Positions 37,001 through 45,628 of a stretch of 64,000 bases of DNA are shown in pieces. How positions within the stretch are numbered: position 1 is the first letter of the stretch; each line of letters starts with the position of its first letter. Made by a program: the position numbers and the translations under genes. Under the pieces are notes generated by a model, which was given only the letters and a program-made list of their open reading frames with translations, searched no databases and had not been told where the DNA came from. This DNA is from Pseudomonas mosselii (GTDB lineage: Bacteria; Pseudomonadota; Gammaproteobacteria; Pseudomonadales; Pseudomonadaceae), in assembly GCF_019823065.1 (NCBI RefSeq), contig NZ_CP081966.1:3503501-3567500 (forward strand), given 5' to 3'.

Positions 37001-40000
37001 ATGACTGTCATCACCCGTGCGGATCAGCGTCAGGCGCAGCAGCGGGCCGCTGGCCAGGTCGAAACCGGACTGGCGCTCGGCCTGGGCCACGGCATCCGGA
37101 TCCTGGGGCGGGTCGAGTTCGACGAAAGGCACCTGTACCTGACGGCGCACCACCTGCACCGGCGCCGGCAGATCCTGCGGGAAGCAGCTGCGCAGCACTT
37201 CGTGGTTGTCCACCACCGCCTGCCAGGCCGTCCGGAAACGCGCCATGTCCAGCCCGCGCACATCCACGCGCAGCTGGTTGATGTAGTTGCCCGCCGCCTG
37301 CTCGTAGAGGCTGTGGAACAGCATGCCCTGCTGCATCGGCGACAGCGGATAGAGGTCCTCGATGTCCCCGGCCACCAGCGGCAGGCCATCCAGTTGCGCC
37401 TGGGTCAGCTCGGCCAACGGGAAGTCAGACGGCGTGACGCCCTGGTGTGGCGCCTGGGCGCAGTGCTCGACCAACTCGGTGAGCACCTGCTCGTAGCGAC
37501 GCGCCAGGGCCTCGATGGTCTCGGGGCGGAACACCTCGCGGCTGAAGCTCCAGTCCAGTTCCAGCTCGCCCTGGTAGACCTGACCGGTGATGCCGAGCCA
37601 GTTGCCCAGCGGGCTGTCCAGATCCTGGGTGGCGCCGCCGCCCTCGCTGGCCGGGGTGAACAGGGCGCCTTCGGCCTCGGCGAAGCTGCCGTCGAACTGG
37701 CCCAGGTAGTTGAAGGTCACCCGTGGCTGTGGCAATGCCGCCAGGCGCTCGCGCAGGTCGGGCTCGCCGAGGTAGCGCAGCACGCCGTAGCCGATGCCTT
37801 TGTTCGGCACCGCGCGCAACTGCTCCTTGATCGCGCACAGCCCCGCGCCCAGCGCCCGGGCCGGCGTCAGGCGTACCGGGAACAGGCTGCTGAACCAGCC
37901 CAGGGTACGGCTGAGGTCCAGTTCCGGGAACAGGTCCTCGCGGCCATGGCCTTCGAGCTGGATCAGGATCGACTCGTCTTCGGTCCAATCGCACAATACC
38001 CGCGCCAGAGCCGCCAACAGCAGATCGTTGACCTGGGTGCGGTAGGCAGCGGGCGCCACCTGCAGCAGTTTGCGGGTCAGCGCGGTGTCCAGACGCGACG
38101 AGGCATGGGCGACGTGACGGTTGGTCTGGGCGCCCGACGGATTGTCCCGGGGCAATTCATCGCCAGCGGCTGCGAGGCCGTCCAGCCAGTAATCGGCTTC
38201 GGCCAGCAGTTCGGGGCTGCGGGCATAGGCGCCAAGGCGCTCGGCCCAGGCCTTGAGCGAACTGCTCTTGGCCGCCAGCGTCAGCGGCTTGCCCGCGGCC
38301 AGGGCGGTGTAGGCCAGTTGCAGGTCTTCCAGCAGCACCCGCCAGGACACCCCGTCGACCACCAGGTGGTGGATCACCAGCAGCAAACGCTGCTGGCCTT
38401 CGGGCAGGTCGACCAGCAACGCCCGCAGCAGCGGCCCCTTGGCCAGGTCGAGGCTGCGCTGGGCCTGCTCGGCCAGGGCCGGCAGCTCGGCCACATCATT
38501 CAACGCGCGAACCCAAAGCATGCCCTCGGCCTTGCCGGCCTGGAACTCGGCCTGCCAGGTATCGCGCTGGGTGAAGCGCAGGCGCAGGGCGTCGTGCTGG
38601 TCGACCAAAGCCTGCAGCGCGCCCGTCAGGCAGTCGGCGCGCAGCGCCTGGGTCGGCTTGAGCAGCAGCGCCTGGTTCCAGTGCTGGCGCTCGGGAATGT
38701 CGATTTCGAAGAAACGCGCCTGGATCGGCAGCAACGCCAGCGTGCCATTGACCTGCTCGAGCGCCGCGGCCTTTTTCTCGATGCGCTTGGCCACCGCCGC
38801 CAGCTGGCCGATGGTCTGTTTCTCGAACAATTGCTTGGGGCTGAGCTTGATGCCCTGGCGCTTGGCCCGGGCGATGATCTGCAGGCTGAGGATCGAGTCG
38901 CCGCCCAGCTCGAAGAAGTTGTCGGTGCTGCCGACCTGGTCGAGCTTGAGCACCTCGGCCCAGATCGCCGCCAGGGCCTGCTCGATCTCGCCGACCGGCG
39001 CGGTGTACTGGCGCCGGGCGACACCCGGTGCCGGCAGGGCGCGCTTGTCGAGCTTGCCGTTGGCGGTCAGCGGCAGGCGCTCCAGGACCAGGATCTGCGC
39101 CGGCACCATGTAGTCCGGCAGGCGGTCCTGCAATTGCTGGCGCAAGGCTTCACCCTGCAGCCCCTGCCCCACGCACCAGCCCACCAGTTGCAGGCGGCTC
39201 TCGTCACCGTCCACCGGCTGGGCCAGGACCACCGCTTCGGCGACACCGTCCAGCCCCAGCAGCACCCGCGCCACTTCGGCCGGCTCAACGCGATAACCGC
39301 GCACCTTGACCTGGTCGTCGGCGCGGCCGATGAATTCCACCTGGCCCGAGCGGTTGCGCCGCACGCGGTCGCCGCTGCGGTACAGACGCTGGCCCGCCTG
39401 CGTCGGGTCCGGCACGAAGCGTTCGGCGGTCAGACCCGGCTGGCCCAGGTAACCCTGGGCCACGCTGGCACCGCCGATATACAGCTCGCCCGCGACCTGG
39501 TCGGCCACCGGGTTGAGCACATCATCGAGCAGCAGCACATGGGCGCCCGGCAGCGCCGTGCCCACTGGCACGGCGCGGGCCTCGGCGGCGAGGGTCGAGA
39601 CCTCGTGGGTCAGCACGCCGACCGTGGTCTCGCTCGGGCCATAGTGGTTGATCAGGCGGCAGCCCGGCTTGAGCCGGCGCACCTGCTCCACCAGGGCGGG
39701 CGTGCAGGCCTCGCCACCGACGATCAGCGCCTGTTCGGGCAGCACATCGGCGGGCGTGCCGGCCTGCAGCAGCGCCGCCAGGTGGCCGGGGACGATTTTC
39801 AGCACGCCGACCCGGTGTTCGGCCATGTAGCGAGCGAAGGCGTCCGGGTCGAAGCCCAGCGCCTCGGGCAGCACGTGCAGCAAGCGCCCGCCGCACAGGG
39901 CGCCGAACAGCACGGTGTGGCCCAGGTCGGCGGCGATGGTCGAGACCAGCGCCATGCTCGCCTCCGGCGCCGGCGCCAAGCGTTCGAGCAGGCCGGCGAC

Positions 40001-42013
40001 GTAGCTGGCCAGGGCGCCATGGCTGACCAGCACGCCCTTGGGCTGGCCGGTGGAGCCGGAGGTGTGGATCACATAGGCCGGCGATTCGGCCCACAGCGTG
40101 ATGGCTGGCGCGCTGGCTGGCAGGTGCTGCCATTGTTCGGGCACATAGGCCAAGCACAGGCGATCGGCGGCGGCCAGGCTGGTCAGTCGCGCATCGCCGG
40201 CGGCGCACAACAGTACCTTGGCCTGCGCCGCGTCGAGCATCTGCCGCAGGCGCGCCTCAGGCGCCTTGGTGTCCAGCGGCATGTACACGGCGCCGGCCTT
40301 GAGAATGCCGAGCATGCCGGTCAGCCAGTCCAGCGAACGCTCCATCAGCACCGCGACCGGCTGGCCGCGGGTCACGCCCTGGCGTTGCAGGTAATGGGCC
40401 AGGCGGTTGGCGGCCTGATCGAGGGCATCGAAGCTCAGGCTGTGCTCCAGGCTGCGGGCGGCGAGCGCCTCGGGCTGCCGTTGCACCTGCTGCTGCCACT
40501 GCTCCAGCACCAGTGCCGGCGCCTCGCGCTCCGGCGCCTGCCCGACACGCAGCGGCGCGGCCAGGCGATGCAGCGGCAGTTGCGGCGCGTCGAGCAACTG
40601 GCCCAGCAGCTCGATGAACGCCGGAATGAACGCCTCCACCGTGGAACGCTGGTAGAGGTCGCTGGCGAAGGTCATCTCGCCATGGATCAGCTGGCCGTCG
40701 TCGGTGATGTCCAGCGCCAGGTCGAAGTGGGTGCCGACCTTGTCCAGCGGGTACTCGGCGACGCTCAGACCCGGCAGGGCCAGCGAGCGCTGGCGTTGCA
40801 TGCCGACGTTCTGGTTGAACTTGACCTGGAACAGCGGGTTGTGGCCCAGGTTGCGCTCCGGCACCAGCGCGTCCACCAGTTGCTCGAACGGCAGTTCCTG
40901 GTGCGCCTGGGCACCGAGCACCGCTTCGCGCACCTGGGCCAGCAGGTCGTCGAAGCTCAGGCGCTCGTCCACCTGGCAGCGTAGCACCTGGGTGTTGACG
41001 AAGAAGCCGATCAGCCCCTCGACCTCGGCGCGGCCGCGGTTGGCGTTGGGCACGCCGATGCGGATATCGCGCTGCCCGGCCTGGCGCGAGAGGAACAGCG
41101 AGAAGCCCGCCAGCACCAGCATGAACAGGGTCATGCCCTGGGCGCGGGCGTAGCCGCCCAGGCGTCGGGAAAGCTCGGCACCGAAGTCGAAGCTCAAGGT
41201 CTGGCCGTCGAAGCTCTGGGTCAACGGGCGGGCAAAATCAGCGGCCACTTCGAGCAGCGGCTGCTCCTGGCCCAACTGCTGGCGCCAGTAGTCGAGCTGG
41301 CGCTCGCCCTCCCCGGCCTCCAGCCAGCTGCGCTGCCAGATCGCATAGTCGGCGTACTGCACCTCCAGCGCCGGCAGATGCGGCGCCTGGCCCTGGCTGA
41401 AGGCCTGGTAGCTGTGCACGAACTCCTTGACCATCACGTCCATCGACCAGCCGTCGGAGACGATGTGATGCATGCTCACCAGCAGCACGTAGTCTTCAGC
41501 CGCCAGCCGGTACAGGCTGGCACGCAGCAGCGGCCCGTGCAGCAGGTCGAAGGGTTGGTGGCTGGCCTCGCGCACCTGCGCGGCCAGCTCGGCCTCGCGC
41601 CGCTCACTGGCGACCTGGGTGAGATCGACCTGCTCCAGCGGCACGACCTGGGTTTCGAGGATTACCTGGCGCGGCTGTTCGCCATCGACCTGGAACACCG
41701 TGCGCAGCGCCTCGTGGCGTGCCACCAGGTGCTCGAACGAGCGCCGCAGGGCCGCCACGTCGAGCCGGCCGCTCAGGCGCAGACCGGCGGCCATGTTGTA
41801 GGCCGCGCTGTGCGGTTCCAACTGCCAGAGGAACAGCAGGCGCTGCTGGGCGAAGGACAGGGGGATGCTGGCGAAGTCGTGACGCGACTCGACCACCGGC
41901 AACAGGCTGAAGTCCTTGCCGTCCTCGCGCAGCTTGGCGAGGAACTGCCGGCGCTGCGCCAGGGGCAGGCTGACGAACCGTTTCGCAATGCGTACCGCCA
42001 TGTTGCCACTCAT
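31061..42013 (-). CDS. NRPS2: pyoverdine-type synthetase, modules 2-4
   Basis: A 3650-residue protein with domains C-A-T-E-C-A-T-C-A-T. Approximate residues: C1 45-480 (HHIVSDGWS), A1 500-1000, T1 1005-1080 (LGGDSILS, the form seen before epimerases), E 1085-1520 (HHLVVDGVSW), C2 1535-1970 (SHHILMDGWS, accepts D residue), A2 1980-2490, T2 2510-2580, C3 2600-3030, A3 3045-3545, T3 3565-3635. Pockets: A1 D-L-T-K-I-G-H-V-G-K (Asp, made D by the E domain, possibly beta-hydroxylated), A2 D-F-W-N-I-G-M-V-H-K (Thr), A3 D-I-L-Q-L-G-V-I-W-K (Gly). The ATG at 42013 overlaps the NRPS1 stop by 3 bases, showing translational coupling. It has no thioesterase, so it hands over to NRPS3. Confidence 0.93.
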   Translation of the reverse strand: MSGNMAVRIAKRFVSLPLAQRRQFLAKLREDGKDFSLLPVVESRHDFASIPLSFAQQRLLFLWQLEPHSAAYNMAAGLRLSGRLDVAALRRSFEHLVARHEALRTVFQVDGEQPRQVILETQVVPLEQVDLTQVASERREAELAAQVREASHQPFDLLHGPLLRASLYRLAAEDYVLLVSMHHIVSDGWSMDVMVKEFVHSYQAFSQGQAPHLPALEVQYADYAIWQRSWLEAGEGERQLDYWRQQLGQEQPLLEVAADFARPLTQSFDGQTLSFDFGAELSRRLGGYARAQGMTLFMLVLAGFSLFLSRQAGQRDIRIGVPNANRGRAEVEGLIGFFVNTQVLRCQVDERLSFDDLLAQVREAVLGAQAHQELPFEQLVDALVPERNLGHNPLFQVKFNQNVGMQRQRSLALPGLSVAEYPLDKVGTHFDLALDITDDGQLIHGEMTFASDLYQRSTVEAFIPAFIELLGQLLDAPQLPLHRLAAPLRVGQAPEREAPALVLEQWQQQVQRQPEALAARSLEHSLSFDALDQAANRLAHYLQRQGVTRGQPVAVLMERSLDWLTGMLGILKAGAVYMPLDTKAPEARLRQMLDAAQAKVLLCAAGDARLTSLAAADRLCLAYVPEQWQHLPASAPAITLWAESPAYVIHTSGSTGQPKGVLVSHGALASYVAGLLERLAPAPEASMALVSTIAADLGHTVLFGALCGGRLLHVLPEALGFDPDAFARYMAEHRVGVLKIVPGHLAALLQAGTPADVLPEQALIVGGEACTPALVEQVRRLKPGCRLINHYGPSETTVGVLTHEVSTLAAEARAVPVGTALPGAHVLLLDDVLNPVADQVAGELYIGGASVAQGYLGQPGLTAERFVPDPTQAGQRLYRSGDRVRRNRSGQVEFIGRADDQVKVRGYRVEPAEVARVLLGLDGVAEAVVLAQPVDGDESRLQLVGWCVGQGLQGEALRQQLQDRLPDYMVPAQILVLERLPLTANGKLDKRALPAPGVARRQYTAPVGEIEQALAAIWAEVLKLDQVGSTDNFFELGGDSILSLQIIARAKRQGIKLSPKQLFEKQTIGQLAAVAKRIEKKAAALEQVNGTLALLPIQARFFEIDIPERQHWNQALLLKPTQALRADCLTGALQALVDQHDALRLRFTQRDTWQAEFQAGKAEGMLWVRALNDVAELPALAEQAQRSLDLAKGPLLRALLVDLPEGQQRLLLVIHHLVVDGVSWRVLLEDLQLAYTALAAGKPLTLAAKSSSLKAWAERLGAYARSPELLAEADYWLDGLAAAGDELPRDNPSGAQTNRHVAHASSRLDTALTRKLLQVAPAAYRTQVNDLLLAALARVLCDWTEDESILIQLEGHGREDLFPELDLSRTLGWFSSLFPVRLTPARALGAGLCAIKEQLRAVPNKGIGYGVLRYLGEPDLRERLAALPQPRVTFNYLGQFDGSFAEAEGALFTPASEGGGATQDLDSPLGNWLGITGQVYQGELELDWSFSREVFRPETIEALARRYEQVLTELVEHCAQAPHQGVTPSDFPLAELTQAQLDGLPLVAGDIEDLYPLSPMQQGMLFHSLYEQAAGNYINQLRVDVRGLDMARFRTAWQAVVDNHEVLRSCFPQDLPAPVQVVRRQVQVPFVELDPPQDPDAVAQAERQSGFDLASGPLLRLTLIRTGDDSHHLIYTSHHILMDGWSSSRLLGEVLQRYSGVTPGAKTSRYRDYIQWLQGQDQQASETFWREQVAELQEPTRLVQAFKSSAQGQGHGALALRFEAQQTRQLADFARDQRVTLNTLVQAAWLLLLQRYTGQASVTFGATVSGRPAELPGVEEQLGLFINTLPVVASPRSEQRVDEWVQQVQALNLALREHEHTPLYEIQRWAGWSGEALFDNILVFENYPVAEALQQGAPRGLLFGEVLNQEQTNYPLTLVVQVGERLEASFSFDRQCFSEQAIDQLAGHFQHLLAQLAADGERALGGLSLPVEDQQVVASYPSTACAHELIEAQAARTPEAVAVTFAGQSLSYGQLNRRANRLAHKLREQGVGPDVLVGIAVERGFEMIVGLLAILKAGGAYVPLDPEYPQDRLSYMMEDSGIQLLLAQGHLLADLPVPAQVRSLKLEDDLAGYSDENPEHLTQPDNLAYVIYTSGSTGKPKGTLLPHHNLLRLFKATDAWFGFGPQDVWTLFHSYAFDFSVWEIFGALLHGGRLVIVPRENTRSPEDFHQLLVEQGVTVLNQTPSAFKPLMRVACDSADDLALRYVIFGGEALDVAALQPWFERFGEDCDNLINMYGITETTVHVTYRPIRFADTQQPGSPIGAAIPDLSMYVLDADFNPVAKGCTGELHVGHAGLARGYHNRASLTAERFVPDPFSSEGGRLYRTGDLARYRGQEVIEYVGRIDHQVKIRGFRIELGEIEARLQEHAAVREVLVLDIDGAGGKQLAAYLIAQDPSTDHAALRDTLKQHLKANLPDYMVPTHFLVLEQWPLTANGKLDRKALPKPDASQLQQGYVAPRTALEQQLAAIWSEVLKVEQVGLHDNFFELGGHSLLATQVTSRIRQRLALEVPLRSLFESADLLAFAQAAGQGSASQAPAFTAVDRNQPLPLSYAQQRQWFLWQLEPESAAYNIPSALRLKGELNIEALRSSFAALIARHETLRTTFRQQGDSAQQVVHPTLDVPLQVVSAALDEPALHAWVEAQVREPFNLEHGPLLRARLLRLAADEHVLVLTLHHIVADGWSMPIMVDELVRGYESHLQGKAPQLPALAFQYADYAAWQRQWMEAGEQRRQLDYWQARLGSTQPILELATDRPRPAVQQYDGARLQVSLEPGLVAQLKALAGQQDVTLFMLLLASFQALLHRHSGQADIRVGVPVANRTRAETEGLIGFFVNTLVLDARFQPQLRFDELLQQVKHTALGAQAHQELPFEQLVEALQPERSLSHSPLFQVMFNHQTQVLGESRELAGLSLQGLVSDKQTAQFDLTLDTAEHEGGLSATLTYATSLFEAASVARMAEHWCNLLQGICQDAGQRVAELPLLSREERERTLRAWNDSAADYPRGQTVQQLIEAQAARTPQAIAAVLGEQSLSYEQLNRRANALAHHLRSLGVGPDVLVGIAVERSLDMLVGLLAVLKAGGAYVPLDPQFPEDRLAYMMEDSRIALLLTQSGLLQRLPIPPQVHSLCLDRPLPAEHGEDNPRQLALPDNLAYVIYTSGSTGKPKGVTIRHDALVNFLCSMARQPGIDASDKVLSLTSLSFDIAGLELYLPLLRGARVVLLGEQVNKDPQALLAVIQAQAVSVVQATPSTWRMLLDAAAPGAFAGKKVLCGGEALSAELAQRLIAQAGHVWNVYGPTETTIWSACHYLTASDDVWLGRPLANTRLHVLGAELDVLPQGARGELLIGGDGLARGYHNRPGLTAERFVPDPFASEPGARLYRTGDLTRYRDDGVIEYVGRLDHQVKIRGFRIELGEIEERLLLHPAIREAAVIDIDGAAGKQLAAYLVLHDAQQGVEALRGELRAHLKAGLPDYMVPGHLVGLARMPQTPNGKLDRKALPLPDASQLQPAHVAPVTELERKLAVIWAEVLHVERVGLQDNFFDLGGHSLLIVQVIGRVREQLGVDLSLNELFEQATLGDFSQVVERKSGQVANAHDELTKSLEALKRLTAQEIDNLIA
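34104..34666. repeat. Intragenic repeat, partner of 27588-28150
   Basis: Partner of the identical block in NRPS3. It covers the start of NRPS2 C3 and the T2 domain before it. Because the two copies are in the same orientation, recombination between them would delete about 6.5 kb and fuse NRPS2 to NRPS3 in frame (6516 is divisible by 3) with loss of two modules. Confidence 0.85.
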
Positions 42014-45000
42014 GCCTCAACCCCTTCCAACGAACTCATGAACGCATCCATATCCGACCAGTCGTCATCCTTATCGCCACCCTCCAGGCGGCCCAGCTCG
42101 GCGGCCAGGTCGCCCAGCGCCGGGTGTTCGAACAAGCTGCGCAACGGCAGCACCAGGCCCAGCTGGTCCTTGATCCGCGCCAACACCTGGGCGGCCAGCA
42201 ACGAGTGCCCGCCCAGCTCGAAGAAGTGATCGTCCAGGCCAACCTTGGCCACGCCCAGCACCTGCATCCAGATCTGCGCCAGCTGCTGCTCGGTGGCGCT
42301 CTGCGGCGCCCGATACTCAGCCTGCAACGCGCTCGGGTCCGGTACCGGCAGGGCCTTGCGGTCCAGCTTGCCGCTGGGCGTCAGGGGCAGGCGCGGCAAC
42401 AGCAGCAGGTGGCCGGGCACCATGTATTCGGGCAGGCGGGCCTTGAGCAGGCTGCGCACCTGCTGGCGGAAACGCGCCTGTTCGGCGGCATCCTGTTCGG
42501 CGGCGTCGGGCACCACATAGGCGACCAGTTGCAGGCCACCGGTCATCGGCAGGGCCAGCACCACCGCCTCACGCACGCCCGGGCACTGCTGCAGGCGCGC
42601 CTCGATCTCGCCAAGCTCGATGCGGAAGCCCCGCACCTTGACCTGGTGATCGACACGGCCGATGTACTCGATGGCGCCGTCGGCGCCCAGGCGCGCGCGG
42701 TCGCCGGTGCGGTACAGGCGCTCGCCATGGGCGAACGGGTCGGCGACGAAGCGCTGGGCGCTCAGCGCCGGCTGGCCATGGTAGCCGCGAGCCAGGCCCG
42801 GGCCACCGATGTACAGCTCGCCCACGGCGCCCTGCGGCAGCAGTTCGAGGTCATCGTCGAGGATGTACAACCGACGCTGCGCCAGGCCCTGGCCGATGGG
42901 GATACCGCGCCAGGACACCGCCTCGTGGCCGAGCCCGGTGCAGTCGTGGATGGTCGAGACCACCGTGGCCTCGGTCGGGCCATAGGTGTTGAGCAGGCGC
43001 ACATGGCCCAGCCCGGCCAGTTGCCACAGGCGCAACCCGTCCACCGCCATCGCCTCGCCGCCGACGTGGATCTGGCGCAGCGCGCCGTAGTTGGCCGGCG
43101 GACGCGCCGCGAAGTCCTGTACCAGCCAGTACCAGTACGCGGCCGGCAGGTCGGCCAGGGTCACGCCGTGGCTGACCAGCACCTCGTGCAGGGCGGCGCT
43201 GTCCCACAGGCGGGTATCGCGCAGCACCACGCAGGCACCGTGGCACAGCGGCGGGAAGAACTGCTCGACGAAGCCGTCGAAGCTGCTGGTGGCGAACTGC
43301 AGGACACGGTCGCCTTCGCGCAGGTCGCTGTAGTCGATGGCGCGGGCGATGAACTCGCTCAGGGCGCCGTGGCTGATGGCCACGCCCTTGGGCCGGCCGG
43401 TGGAGCCGGAGGTGTAGATCACATAGGCCAGGTTGTCGTGCGTGACGGTAAGCGCCAGGTCGTCCGCCGGTACGTCGTCCAGCGCCAGCTGGTCCAGGCA
43501 CAGGCAGCGCAGCCCATCCTGCGCCGGCAGGCCGGGCAACTGGGCGGTGGTGGTCAGCAGCCATTGCAGGCCGCTGTCCTCGAAGACATGGCCCAGGCGT
43601 TCGGCCGGAGCCTGCAGGTCCAGCGGCACATAGGCGCCACCGGCCTTGAGCACGGCGAGCAGGGCCACGGCCAGGTCCAGCGAGCGGTCCAGGGCCACGC
43701 CCACCAGCACATCGGGGCCGACGCCCTGGTGGCGCAGGTGGCGGGCCAGGCGATTGCTGCGGGCGTTGAGTTCGGCGTAACTCATCGACGGCGCCGCAGC
43801 GCCGTCGGCCAGGATCAGCGCCAGCGCCTCGCCGCTGCGGGCGGCCTGGGCTTCGAACAGGCGCTGCACCGGCACCCGCGGCGACACTTCGGACACCGGG
43901 CACAGCAGCGCCTGGCGCTCGGCCTCGGCCAGCAGCGGCAACTCGCCCAGGCGCTGGCGCGGCGCCTGGCAGACCGCGCGCAGCAGGTTGCGCCAGTGCC
44001 CGGCCAGGACGGCGATGGTGGTTTCGTCGAAGAGGTCGGTGGCATAGGTGAAGGCGGCGAACAATTGCTCGCCCTCTTCCCGCGTATCGAGCATCAGGTC
44101 GCTGGTGGCGGCATGCTGGCGATGGCTGCCGGCCAACTGCTCGGCGCTCAGGTAGCCCACGCGCAGACCGCAGTCCAGGCGCACGTCATTGAGGTCGGTA
44201 ACCAGCGGCTGGTGGTTGAACATCACCTGGAACAGTGGCGTATGGCTCTGGCTGCGTTGGGGCTGCAGGGCCTCGATCAGCGCGTCGAACGGCAGGTCCT
44301 GGTGCGCCTGGGCACCGACCGAAGCCTGGTGCAGGCTGCGCAGCAGGTCGCTGAAAGGCGTCTGCGCGGTGAACTGGCTGCGCAGCACCTGGGTATTGAC
44401 GAAGAAGCCGACCAGCCCTTCGGTTTCGCTGCGGTTGCGGTTGGCGATCAGGCCGCCGACACGAATGTCGGTCTGGCCGCTGTAGCGGTACAGCAGGGTC
44501 TTGAACACCGCCAGCAGCACCGTGGACAGGGTCACGCCGTGCTGCTGGGCCAGCTGCTTCAGGTCCTCGCGCAGGCCCGCGTCGAGCGTCAGCTCCAGGC
44601 GCTCGCCGAGGTGGCTGGGCTGGGCCGGGTAAGGCCGGTCGGTCGGCAGCTCCAGCAACGGGTGCTCGTCACCCAGCTGCTCGCGCCAGTAGTCCAGCTG
44701 GCGCTCGCGCTCGCCGGCCTCCAGCCAACTGCGCTGCCACAGCGCATAGTCGCGGTAGTGCACCTTGAGCTCCGCCAGCTGCGGCTCGCGCCCCGCCACC
44801 AGGGCGTCGTAGCTGCGCATGAACTCGTCGATCAGGATGTTCATCGACCAGCCGTCGGCGATGATGTGGTGCAGGGTCAGCAGCAGCACGTGCTCCTGAG
44901 GCGCCAGGCGCAACAGGGCGATGCCGAACAGCGGCCCGCCTTCGAGGTCGAAGGCCTGGGTGGCCTGGGCCGCCATCTGCTGGTGCGCGCGCTCCCAGCG

Positions 45001-45414
45001 CGTGGTCTCAGGCAGGTCGGCCAGGTCGAACAGCTGGATGCTCACCGGCGCCGGTTCCGCCACCTGCTGCAACGCCCGCTCGCCGTCCTGGGCGAAGGTG
45101 GTGCGCAGGCATTCGTGGCGGGCGACCAGCAGGCTGAACGCCCGCTCCAGCGCCTCGACCTGCAGCTCGCCGTCGAGGCGCACGGCCATCGGCAGGTTGT
45201 AGGCGGCGCTGTGGGGCTCCAGCTGCCAGAGGAACCACATGCGCTGCTGGGCGTAGGACAGGCCGTCGCGCTCGCTCAGGCCGACACAGGACGACATGGG
45301 CAGCTGCGCGAAATCAATGCCCTCGCGTCGCATCCCTTCGAGGAACAAGCGGCGCTTGTCCAGGGGCAACTCGATGAAACGGCGGGAAAGTTTCTGGGCG
45401 TCTGCGGCATTCAT
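42010..45414 (-). CDS. NRPS1: single-module pyoverdine-type synthetase (C-A-T)
   Basis: A 1134-residue synthetase with one module: C (about 50-490, HHIIADGWS), A (about 500-1010) and T (about 1025-1095, ELGGHSLL). The C domain at its start means it elongates a chain made elsewhere, presumably the PvdL chromophore peptide, which is not in the window. The A pocket reads D-G-E-D-H-G-T-V-V-K; the two acidic residues point to a basic side chain, Lys or Orn class. The ATG at 45414 lies about 58 bp downstream of a perfect PvdS-type promoter match, and a strong hairpin separates the gene from syrP. The pyoverdine NRPS set is usually split differently; a stand-alone first extension module is a notable arrangement. 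Confidence 0.92.
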   Translation of the reverse strand: MNAADAQKLSRRFIELPLDKRRLFLEGMRREGIDFAQLPMSSCVGLSERDGLSYAQQRMWFLWQLEPHSAAYNLPMAVRLDGELQVEALERAFSLLVARHECLRTTFAQDGERALQQVAEPAPVSIQLFDLADLPETTRWERAHQQMAAQATQAFDLEGGPLFGIALLRLAPQEHVLLLTLHHIIADGWSMNILIDEFMRSYDALVAGREPQLAELKVHYRDYALWQRSWLEAGERERQLDYWREQLGDEHPLLELPTDRPYPAQPSHLGERLELTLDAGLREDLKQLAQQHGVTLSTVLLAVFKTLLYRYSGQTDIRVGGLIANRNRSETEGLVGFFVNTQVLRSQFTAQTPFSDLLRSLHQASVGAQAHQDLPFDALIEALQPQRSQSHTPLFQVMFNHQPLVTDLNDVRLDCGLRVGYLSAEQLAGSHRQHAATSDLMLDTREEGEQLFAAFTYATDLFDETTIAVLAGHWRNLLRAVCQAPRQRLGELPLLAEAERQALLCPVSEVSPRVPVQRLFEAQAARSGEALALILADGAAAPSMSYAELNARSNRLARHLRHQGVGPDVLVGVALDRSLDLAVALLAVLKAGGAYVPLDLQAPAERLGHVFEDSGLQWLLTTTAQLPGLPAQDGLRCLCLDQLALDDVPADDLALTVTHDNLAYVIYTSGSTGRPKGVAISHGALSEFIARAIDYSDLREGDRVLQFATSSFDGFVEQFFPPLCHGACVVLRDTRLWDSAALHEVLVSHGVTLADLPAAYWYWLVQDFAARPPANYGALRQIHVGGEAMAVDGLRLWQLAGLGHVRLLNTYGPTEATVVSTIHDCTGLGHEAVSWRGIPIGQGLAQRRLYILDDDLELLPQGAVGELYIGGPGLARGYHGQPALSAQRFVADPFAHGERLYRTGDRARLGADGAIEYIGRVDHQVKVRGFRIELGEIEARLQQCPGVREAVVLALPMTGGLQLVAYVVPDAAEQDAAEQARFRQQVRSLLKARLPEYMVPGHLLLLPRLPLTPSGKLDRKALPVPDPSALQAEYRAPQSATEQQLAQIWMQVLGVAKVGLDDHFFELGGHSLLAAQVLARIKDQLGLVLPLRSLFEHPALGDLAAELGRLEGGDKDDDWSDMDAFMSSLEGVEA

Positions 45415-45471
45415 GTGTGAGGTCCTTGCTGGTCGGCGGCGCGACCGGAAGGTCCGGGCGCATCAACAAGA

Positions 45472-45495
45472 ACGAATGGGCGCAGGGATGATTTA
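45472..45495 (-). promoter_or_regulatory. Predicted PvdS (iron-starvation) promoter of the NRPS operon
   Basis: On the minus strand, CTAAAT is followed after 16 bases by CGT (TAAAT at 45495-45491, CGT at 45474-45472), a perfect match to the known PvdS 'IS box' TAAAT-N16-CGT. It lies 58 bp before the NRPS1 ATG and after the hairpin that follows syrP, so it should drive NRPS1-2-3-4 under iron limitation. Confidence 0.8.
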
Positions 45496-45518
45496 GCGGC
45501 AGGCGTTCTACGCTGGCG

Positions 45519-45619
45519 CCCCGGGGGCGCTGCGCGCCCCTTTCGCGACGCAAGGCCGCTCCCACAAGAATTCGCGCCGGCCTGCCGGAACACGAAAGGG
45601 CTGCGCAGCAGCCCTGGGG
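45519..45619. repeat. REP-like palindrome between syrP and NRPS1
   Basis: Arms starting CCCCGGGGGCGCTGCGCGCC at 45519 and ending ...GCGCAGCAGCCCTGGGG near 45619 are inverted repeats of the CCTTTCGCGACGCAAGGCCG family. The palindrome lies just after the syrP stop and before the NRPS1 promoter, and may end syrP transcription. Confidence 0.75.
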
Positions 45620-45628
45620 ATCGGCAAA